Notes under the pieces: generated by a model
Databases searched by the model: none
The model's input: the letters and a program-made list of their open reading frames with translations, nothing else
Told to the model about the DNA's origin: nothing
Assembly: GCA_002311855.1 (NCBI GenBank)
Contig: DCAB01000001.1
Coordinates: 1 to 10,070 of the forward strand
Direction: 5' to 3'
DNA from: Candidatus Dadabacteria bacterium UBA1144
GTDB lineage: Bacteria > Desulfobacterota_D > UBA1144
Length of the DNA: 10,070 bases
Translations under genes and position numbers: made by a program
Shown here: piece by piece, positions 5,427 through 10,070 of the stretch
How positions within the stretch are numbered: the first letter of the stretch is position 1
Layout: each line of letters starts with the position of its first letter

Positions 5427-5729
5427 TCACTTGATTTTGGGACCATATTTGTTCTCAGATGTTTCTGAATCAGTGCAAAAGAGAACAATATTGTAAATAG
5501 GTATCAACTGAAACCAACCATTTTTCCCGACATCGTGACATCTTCGAGCACCTACAGCAAGACTTGGAAGCAGTGTTCCTAGCAAAAATATCCAATAAAT
5601 AGCTGGATGTAACGCTGGCAAGAAGAATCCTCCAACAAAGCAAAAAAGGTAGAAATACCAGAACTCTTTTCGTCTTGCTCTCCCGTCGAAAGTCGCGTAA
5701 TTTTCGAGACAATTCATGATGTATCTCAT
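5427..5729 (-). CDS. DUF805 family small inner-membrane protein
   Basis: The 100-residue protein matches DUF805 closely. YATFDGRARRKEFWYFYLF (11-29) is the conserved entry motif, two tight hydrophobic segments follow (about 26-41 and 43-60), and then the RRCHDVGKNGWF (62-73) loop, a third helix (about 74-85) and an ending SENKYGP (91-97). DUF805 proteins are small inner-membrane proteins of unknown biochemical role, common in proteobacteria. GGAAG lies about 6 bases before the ATG at 5729, supporting this start over the ATG four codons later. A 14-codon ATG frame just upstream (5770-5726) ends with its TGA overlapping this ATG, so coupling is possible. The next gene downstream is the transferase on the same strand, separated by about 300 bases and a terminator-like hairpin. 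Confidence 0.88.
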   Translation of the reverse strand: MRYIMNCLENYATFDGRARRKEFWYFYLFCFVGGFFLPALHPAIYWIFLLGTLLPSLAVGARRCHDVGKNGWFQLIPIYNIVLFCTDSETSENKYGPKIK

Positions 5730-5770
5730 CGAGTACTTCCAGAATAACGTTCAGGATTTAAGGTTCTCAT
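5726..5770 (-). CDS. Possible short upstream reading frame coupled to DUF805
   Basis: An ATG at 5770 opens a 14-codon frame (MRTLNPERYSGSTR) whose TGA overlaps the DUF805 ATG in an ATGA arrangement. Its last codons contain the GGAAG that serves DUF805. It may be a leader peptide for translational coupling or a chance frame, and there is no clear ribosome binding site of its own. Confidence 0.2.
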   Translation of the reverse strand: MRTLNPERYSGSTR

Positions 5771-5844
5771 AAGATTATTGTATCAGAATATAGATTGTTC
5801 AGATAAAAAATTACTACAGTTCTTGCTAGAATTGTACAGCGATT

Positions 5845-6072
5845 TTAATAATTTGTCTTATAATGACAATTTAGACAGACTTTGGTCGTATTTCTCATCT
5901 CCATAAGTCTTTTTCTTTCCTCTGGGCTTATATTTTTTCTAAAATCGTCATGATTAAAAACCTTGTTATCAGACCCATTTTCTGCATGGATATCTTTTGT
6001 ACTTACAGAATGAAAAAAAATGAGTACAAAAATTAAGATTGAAGATACTTGTAATATTTTATTAATATTTAT
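5845..6072 (-). CDS. Small exported CxxCH (cytochrome c-like) protein without an ordinary start codon
   Basis: The minus-strand frame from 6072 to the TAA at 5845 codes for 75 residues. Residues about 6-23 form a strongly hydrophobic segment (ILQVSSILIFVLIFFHSVS) after an Asn/Lys start, like a signal peptide or anchor. A charged stretch follows (SPEERKRLMEMR), then KVCLNCHYKTNY at the C-terminus. C66-x-x-C69-H70 is the covalent c-haem motif, only five residues from the end. There is no ATG, GTG or TTG before the hydrophobic segment, and an in-frame TAG lies two codons upstream of the ATA at 6072. Initiation would have to use ATA or ATT, or the original ATG has mutated. The signal-like helix, haem motif and coding-like composition argue that it is or recently was a gene. 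It lies 58 bases downstream of the holin-like gene on the same strand, so it could be its operon partner. I do not recognise a named family. Confidence 0.5.
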   Translation of the reverse strand: MNINKILQVSSILIFVLIFFHSVSTKDIHAENGSDNKVFNHDDFRKNISPEERKRLMEMRNTTKVCLNCHYKTNY

Positions 6073-6130
6073 ATGCTAAATGATTTCCCAGATAAATGTG
6101 AATAGACCTTTGGAAAAATGATAAGAAAGA

Positions 6131-6376
6131 TTAAAATTTCTTGGCGAACCAATTGTAAAGTAGGCCGAAAATTAGACCACCAATTCCACCATCCAGAGCT
6201 CCCCAAAAACCTCCAATCAGACCTCCTAAAAAACCTGGACTATAACCAATGTAAACTGAACTTATTGCGTTAACTATGTCCTCTCCCCAGCCATATGCAG
6301 CAATCCATCCTAAAAAGATCATCGAAGCACCACAAAGAATAGCAAGAGAAATGACTAATGCACGAATGTTTACCAT
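6131..6376 (-). CDS. Small Gly-rich two-helix membrane protein ('holin-like')
   Basis: From the ATG at 6376 the protein has 81 residues with two hydrophobic segments. The first (about 6-28) ends in GWGED. The second (about 48-76) is Gly-rich and follows the motif YIGYSPGFLGG (42-52), with FWGALDGGIGG (57-67) and a C-terminal YNWFAKKF. This layout is shared by a family of short bacterial membrane proteins often labelled 'bacteriophage holin', though usually with no phage nearby; the function is unknown. No phage gene is seen here. The reading frame extends upstream to 6442, but AAAGG lies 7 bases before the ATG at 6376 and the family begins at this point, so the longer form is unlikely. It diverges from the Hsp20 gene, sharing a gap of about 120 bases. 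Confidence 0.75.
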   Translation of the reverse strand: MVNIRALVISLAILCGASMIFLGWIAAYGWGEDIVNAISSVYIGYSPGFLGGLIGGFWGALDGGIGGLIFGLLYNWFAKKF

Positions 6377-6483
6377 CAATTTGCCTTTGGCTATTACTTT
6401 ATAGCAGAAATCTATATTTCCAAGTAATAAGATCGATGACATTTCCCTTGATTTTCTTATAGTGATGACTATTTTAAAATTAT

Positions 6484-6488
6484 GGAGG
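6484..6488 (+). promoter_or_regulatory. Strong Shine-Dalgarno sequence that sets the Hsp20 start
   Basis: GGAGG lies 8 bases before the ATG at 6497 and overlaps the upstream in-frame ATG at 6482, whose G is its first base. The downstream ATG is therefore the true start. This is the best ribosome binding site in the window and suggests high expression. Confidence 0.85.
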
Positions 6489-6496
6489 TAAATGAT

Positions 6497-6892
6497 ATGA
6501 ATTTGATATTACAAGATAATTTTTTTGATAGATTTTTCGATTCCTTCCCAAGATTAGAGAGTCGAAGACCAAATGTCGATATCGGAGAAGATGAAAAGTC
6601 TTTTGTATTGAAAGTAGATCTTCCGGGTGCAAAAAAAGAAAACGTATCTGTTAAAGTTGAAAACGATTTTCTTACAATCTCCTCTGAAATTAAGAAAGAA
6701 GATAAGCTATCTAAGGGTTCGAATATATATGAGGAAAGATTTCAGGGTAGATATGATCGAAGTTTTAAAATCCCAAATACTATAAATGTTGATGGGATAG
6801 ACAGTAGACTGGAAGACGGAGTTCTTACTCTTAATCTTCCCAAGAAAGAATCTGCTAAAAAACCAAAGCCTATTGACATTAAGGTCTCTTAA
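6497..6892 (+). CDS. Small heat-shock protein, Hsp20 / alpha-crystallin family
   Basis: The protein has 131 residues counted from the ATG at 6497. A short N-terminal arm (1-23) precedes an alpha-crystallin domain (about 24-117), which contains VDLPGAKKENV (40-50), the FQGRYDRSFKIP (82-93) block and the signature LEDGVLTLNLPK (105-116). The tail carries the I-x-I motif (I126-D-I128) that anchors dimers into larger oligomers. It acts as an ATP-independent holdase, binding unfolding proteins in the cytoplasm under heat or other stress. It is a single-gene unit with a strong GGAGG site and a hairpin terminator. I could not see a clear sigma-32 promoter or a ROSE thermosensor in the roughly 100-base upstream gap. 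Confidence 0.95.
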   Translation: MNLILQDNFFDRFFDSFPRLESRRPNVDIGEDEKSFVLKVDLPGAKKENVSVKVENDFLTISSEIKKEDKLSKGSNIYEERFQGRYDRSFKIPNTINVDGIDSRLEDGVLTLNLPKKESAKKPKPIDIKVS

Positions 6893-6951
6893 GCAGGGAT
6901 CCTATCTTTAGAGGATACTAGAAGTAGTCCCTTGTTGTGTTGCTGAGGATT

Positions 6952-6981
6952 AAGCTTCTTTAAAAAAGAAGCTTTTCCTTT
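6952..6981 (+). terminator. Rho-independent-type terminator after Hsp20
   Basis: AAGCTTCTTT (6952-6961) pairs perfectly with AAAGAAGCTT (6965-6974) around an AAA loop, followed by TTCCTTT. The 10-base stem is the best hairpin in the window. The U-tract is interrupted by two C, so termination may be incomplete. It sits 60 bases after the Hsp20 stop. Confidence 0.7.
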
Positions 6982-7047
6982 GATAATTCATAGGAGCTGT
7001 CAAAGTTTTTGTTACATGTGGACTGTAATTTTTGATACAATTGTCGT

Positions 7048-7359
7048 ATGGGGACGATTAACATTTCTCTGCTGATTTTCTTTTTATTGACTCTCAACTC
7101 TTTCTCTTTGCCCGAGTGTGAAGAGTCAGGTTACACAAATTGGCATAATTGTTTTGGAACTTTTGCTTCACCAAATGGGAATCACTATGTGGGTGAATGG
7201 AAAAATGGTAAAACACACGGAAAAGGGGTCTACACTACACCAAGTGGAAATAAATATGTGGGTGAATTCAAAGATGGAAAGTTCCATGGTCAAGGAACTT
7301 TAATTAAACCAGATGGAACCACATTGAAACTACTTAATGGCGAGCCTATTGATCAATAA
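7048..7359 (+). CDS. Exported MORN-repeat protein
   Basis: The 103-residue protein has an N-terminal signal-like segment (hydrophobic about 5-19, likely cleavage near residue 20). A short region holding two Cys (C24 and C35, possible disulfide) follows, then two clear MORN repeats: YVGEWKNGKTHGKGVYTTPSG (47-67) and YVGEFKDGKFHGQGTLIKPDG (70-90). Part of a third repeat precedes them (CFGTFASPNGN). The repeats are 23 residues apart and are still recognisable at the DNA level. MORN repeats form beta-hairpin sheets used as protein- or membrane-binding surfaces; short secreted versions are common in bacteria and have no fixed function. The start is the first ATG before the signal segment, and no clear ribosome binding site precedes it. 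It is followed by the large membrane protein gene after 59 bases. Confidence 0.82.
   Translation: MGTINISLLIFFLLTLNSFSLPECEESGYTNWHNCFGTFASPNGNHYVGEWKNGKTHGKGVYTTPSGNKYVGEFKDGKFHGQGTLIKPDGTTLKLLNGEPIDQ
7186..7347 (+). repeat. Tandem MORN-coding repeat, 69-base period
   Basis: TATGTGGGTGAAT occurs at 7186-7198 and again at 7255-7267, exactly 69 bases apart, each followed by a similar A-rich stretch ending in ATGG. This is an in-frame internal duplication of one 23-residue MORN unit, recent enough that the DNA copies still match in part. Confidence 0.7.
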
Positions 7360-7418
7360 TTTTTCTTAATACTAATATCTTCTCCAAACAATTAGATTTA
7401 ACAGATATAATCAGAAAA

Positions 7419-9389
7419 GTGCTTAAGCGTTTTATAAAAAACAAATTGGCTTACGATATCGGCATATCCTTTCTAATTTTCTTCCCTTTTTACCTCATTT
7501 TCTTTTGTTTCCCGGAATTATTTAGATATAACTTTTCAGAAGAGATTAAGATTTTAAAACCCCCACCCTGGAACTCTTATTGGATAAAGGACATTAAAGG
7601 AATTGAGGCATTACTTCTTTTATTTGTATCCATATCGTATTTATTGCTAGTTTTTAGAATTTCTTCGAGAATAGATATATTTAGAGCTCGCGAATCTAAT
7701 AAAATCATGAATTCTTCGATAATATTATCTTTTTTTGCTTTTTTGACTATATGGTTTGCAAGCCATATATTCTCAGAAAATCATCATTACTACTCTCATT
7801 ATTTCCATGTATTTTCTTTTAATATTTTAAATTTAAAGGACTACTACTCTGTATTTTTTGTTTTTATCTATTCAGGAATTCTTTTCTTCTATTGGAAGTA
7901 CGACAACGTAATGATAAGCAGGCTTTTTATATTTGCTATCATTTTTGTATGTGCACTGATTCCTTCCCAATTTCCTCAACAGTACGATTTTGAGTTTGTA
8001 GCATATCCAACTCTAGGTCTAATTTGGAATGACCCTATAAATCATATCTACTTTCAGTATGATTTATTAATTTCGTTTCTTCTTTATTTGTGGGTGGTTA
8101 TTGGTTTCGGAGTTCACGATTTTTATTTGGTCATTCATTTTGTAATTCTTCTATACTTATTAGGACTTTATAGTTTATCAAAAAAACTAATAGAAAAAAC
8201 TCGGATTTTTTATTTCTTCTTTTTCATCGCAATTTTTTTTAGATTTTACTATCTTGATATGAAATTTGGATCTATTTATGTTCAGAACTCTCCAATTAGA
8301 TTAGATTTGTGGTTACCAATGCTCATACTCGCTTTAAATTTTGGTATACGTTCAATTTGGTTAAAATTGTTTTTACTTCTTTTAATACCGTTATCATTTA
8401 GTGTAGGGATATTTCTTTTACTAATTTATTTAATCACTTTATTTACACTAAGAATGGTAGAACATGATGGCTCCTTGTTAAAATGTTTATTCGGCGAGCT
8501 TTACAATAATAAACTTTTTCTAGTGATTTCGATTTCAACTGTAATCTTTTGTTATACATATATGTTCAATCTCGGACAAACCCTATCTTCAATTAAATTT
8601 TCTAGTATGTCGATATTTGGAGAACATATCCAAAAATTTTCATTGATATGGTTAATTCTTCCGATGATTGGTTTTGCCTCACTTAGGCTATTGTCATATA
8701 GAGATAAAATTAGCGAAAAGAAATTTGCTTCTATATTGTTTTTAAGTTTTATCTCCGTCGGAAGTTTATTCTATTACTTCTGGAAAGGAACCATTTTGTC
8801 ATTAATAAATGTTCTTACCCCTACAATTTTACTTATTTTTGTAATAATTGATTTAATTATGAAATATGATTCCAAGCCCATCTTCTCTGGAAAAATAATT
8901 CGTTATTCAAAACACGGCTTATTTTTGTCATTCATACTAATTCTAGTCTTTTTTAGTTCAAGTTCTCATGGTCCAGGTAGTATAATCAAATTTCAGTCAA
9001 ATTTTATAAAGAATAATTATGTTTTTAAATCAGAAAAAATAAATTTAGATTACAAAACAACGAATGATATAAAACTTTTCATAGGGGAGAAAGAAAAAAT
9101 TATTTTTTTTGGTCCGGGAATATACAAATACCACTACGCACTTAATATCAAACCGGATAATTACTTTATGTTTTCAAGCAATATCTATGACGAAAAAAAT
9201 TATGCGACTTATCTAAAAACCAAGCTCGAGGAAGGATATTTGATAATCTTTCCTAAAGCAAAAGTTACCCCGTGGGGCATTCCCGATGAGACTTACTCCG
9301 TATTTTGGAACGAATTAGCAGATCAAATAAAAAATATTAAGATTTACAATAATACTACATTTGAAGCGATGGAAAGGAGAAACATATAA
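7419..9389 (+). CDS. Large multi-spanning membrane protein, possible GT-C-type glycosyltransferase
   Basis: This 656-residue, very AT-rich gene has a GTG start. About 13-15 hydrophobic helices cover residues 12-533 (for example 12-32, 61-80, 99-117, 158-171, 221-243, 314-343, 377-393, 427-443, 479-500 and 520-533). A soluble C-terminal domain of about 120 residues (534-656) follows. A long extra-membrane loop at about 176-206 contains several acidic and aromatic residues (FEFVAYPTLG, WNDPINHIYFQYD), and SPIRLDLWLP (291-300) precedes a helix. This topology and these segments recall GT-C glycosyltransferases that use lipid-linked sugars on the periplasmic side. The match is by layout only, and I see no certain catalytic pair; alternatives are a polymerase or flippase-like envelope protein. 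The start has no convincing ribosome binding site. It is followed by dsbB on the same strand after a gap of about 60 bases. Confidence 0.6.
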   Translation: MLKRFIKNKLAYDIGISFLIFFPFYLIFFCFPELFRYNFSEEIKILKPPPWNSYWIKDIKGIEALLLLFVSISYLLLVFRISSRIDIFRARESNKIMNSSIILSFFAFLTIWFASHIFSENHHYYSHYFHVFSFNILNLKDYYSVFFVFIYSGILFFYWKYDNVMISRLFIFAIIFVCALIPSQFPQQYDFEFVAYPTLGLIWNDPINHIYFQYDLLISFLLYLWVVIGFGVHDFYLVIHFVILLYLLGLYSLSKKLIEKTRIFYFFFFIAIFFRFYYLDMKFGSIYVQNSPIRLDLWLPMLILALNFGIRSIWLKLFLLLLIPLSFSVGIFLLLIYLITLFTLRMVEHDGSLLKCLFGELYNNKLFLVISISTVIFCYTYMFNLGQTLSSIKFSSMSIFGEHIQKFSLIWLILPMIGFASLRLLSYRDKISEKKFASILFLSFISVGSLFYYFWKGTILSLINVLTPTILLIFVIIDLIMKYDSKPIFSGKIIRYSKHGLFLSFILILVFFSSSSHGPGSIIKFQSNFIKNNYVFKSEKINLDYKTTNDIKLFIGEKEKIIFFGPGIYKYHYALNIKPDNYFMFSSNIYDEKNYATYLKTKLEEGYLIIFPKAKVTPWGIPDETYSVFWNELADQIKNIKIYNNTTFEAMERRNI

Positions 9390-9452
9390 AGGTTCCGTAA
9401 GAATCTCATCGATTGGAATCCAAATCTTGTTTATTGGTTGGGTAGTCAATTC

Positions 9453-9980
9453 ATGTATATTTTTAATCTCATGACAAAAAAAATCTTATCAATACTATCA
9501 AATGATTTAAAATTCAATGCTTTGATGATCATTATCTGTCTTGTCTCTCTCATTACGTCATTTTATCTTGAGTACGTCCTAAATTTTTTCCCTTGTACTC
9601 TCTGCATTATCCAAAGGATATGCATTGTCCTTATCCTGATAACTCTCATTTCAAGACATTTCTTTTTTAATGAAAAAAAGTTTTTTCTGTTGTTCCCACT
9701 TTTTTTTTCACTTACTGGAATATCAACTTCAATAAGGCAAATATATTTCCAAAATAACCCAACGGACAAAATATTGACATGTGAGCCCAGTTTCTTCGAA
9801 ATGTTTATAAATCTATCATTTTTCGATTTTATAAATAAGGTTTTTCAAGCTGATGGTACTTGTTCAAAAAATGCGATTACTTTTTTTGGCTTAGATATTC
9901 CTGAGTGGTCTACAATTATATTCTTTTTCATTATACTAATTCTTGTAATCAGATTAGTCTACGAATTCCAGGATTCATAG
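9453..9980 (+). CDS. dsbB: Disulfide bond formation protein DsbB
   Basis: This is a four-helix inner-membrane thiol oxidoreductase that reoxidises DsbA and passes electrons to quinone. From the ATG at 9453 there are 175 residues. PCTLCIIQR puts the first redox pair at C48 and C51 at the end of helix 1, with the conserved Arg (R55) four residues after C51. A second periplasmic loop holds C110 (TCEPSF) and C137 (GTCSK), the pair that contacts DsbA. GLDIPEW before the last helix matches the conserved segment near the end of DsbB proteins. Helices lie at about 25-44, 55-69, 77-91 and 153-170. The start is uncertain: a TTG at 9438 and an ATG at 9471 (MTKK) are also in frame. GGGTAG lies about 7 bases before the 9453 ATG. 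No dsbA is seen in the window. Likely clients nearby include the exported nuclease and the MORN protein, both with paired Cys. Confidence 0.92.
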   Translation: MYIFNLMTKKILSILSNDLKFNALMIIICLVSLITSFYLEYVLNFFPCTLCIIQRICIVLILITLISRHFFFNEKKFFLLFPLFFSLTGISTSIRQIYFQNNPTDKILTCEPSFFEMFINLSFFDFINKVFQADGTCSKNAITFFGLDIPEWSTIIFFFIILILVIRLVYEFQDS

Positions 9981-10070
9981 ACCAATTATCTTTAGCGCAG
10001 ACGGACATCGATTAATTTTTACGTTTGATTTAATATATAATCTATCGTGGGTACCTTGTTAGAAAGAAAC

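Noticed and set aside
5470..5712. 80-codon minus frame inside DUF805
   Set aside because: It overlaps almost the whole DUF805 gene, whose motifs fix the true frame.
6131..6376. Prophage suggested by the 'holin-like' protein
   Set aside because: No lysin, structural, integrase or replication gene is present, and this small family usually occurs outside phages.
7118..7303. 61-codon frame inside the MORN gene
   Set aside because: Its repeats are only the out-of-frame reading of the MORN-coding repeat.
9563..9769. Minus frame across dsbB
   Set aside because: It is antisense to a gene with all its redox Cys in place and has no independent support.
10019..10069. Possible 3' end of a minus-strand gene (16 open codons ending FLSNKV...NQT)
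   Set aside because: The open stretch is too short to distinguish from chance. A TATAAT at 10036-10041 on the plus strand is equally compatible with a promoter. Sequence beyond the window is needed.

Overview
The window is AT-rich bacterial DNA with short intergenic gaps, many small membrane or exported proteins, and only partly canonical ribosome binding sites. A two-domain DsbB, a DUF2231/cytochrome c pair, an exported Ca2+-dependent nuclease, a DUF805 protein and a small heat-shock protein suggest a Gram-negative bacterium, probably a low-GC proteobacterium and perhaps an aquatic one. There is no rRNA, ribosomal or other phylogenetic marker, so the lineage is an inference. I see no tRNA, rRNA, CRISPR array, insertion sequence, integrase or recognisable att site.

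Layout. Bases 1-87 may be the tail of a truncated gene. 130-834 (+) encodes a solitary Cas4/RecB-like PD-(D/E)XK nuclease, convergent with a small helical hypothetical protein (878-1096, -). 1353-1745 (+) encodes an exported thermonuclease-type nuclease, followed by a terminator-like hairpin. 1971-2934 (+) is a two-gene overlapping unit: a four-helix DUF2231 membrane protein with a His-rich tail and an exported or membrane-anchored single-haem cytochrome c. Abutting it tail to tail, 2935-3262 (-) holds a broken sigma-70 region 4 / zinc-finger gene. It lacks its 5' half and start codon and carries a frameshift at an A8 run.

Upstream of that remnant on the minus strand lies a two-gene operon (3238-5128). 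It encodes an HD-type phosphohydrolase-like protein and a cytidylyltransferase / CDP-alcohol phosphotransferase fusion resembling the bifunctional inositol-phosphate cytidylyltransferase / di-inositol-phosphate-phosphate synthase. This operon is visibly less AT-rich than its surroundings. It appears to have been joined onto the sigma-factor gene, whose reading frame runs into the 3' end of the HD gene. The operon has a structured leader between two possible promoters.

The next minus-strand block (5427-6376) encodes three tiny membrane or exported proteins: a DUF805 protein, a 75-codon frame with a signal-like helix and a C-terminal CxxCH haem motif but no ordinary start codon, and a Gly-rich two-helix 'holin-like' protein. 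Plus-strand genes then follow: Hsp20 (6497-6892) with a strong ribosome binding site and a terminator, an exported MORN-repeat protein (7048-7359), a 656-residue multi-spanning GT-C-like protein (7419-9389) and DsbB (9453-9980).

Functionally the window mixes envelope and redox functions (DUF2231, cytochrome c, the CxxCH protein, DsbB), stress and osmolyte-type functions (Hsp20, the inositol-phosphodiester module) and nucleases. The most unusual parts are the compact inositol-phosphodiester module fused onto a broken sigma gene, and the unannotated CxxCH frame.
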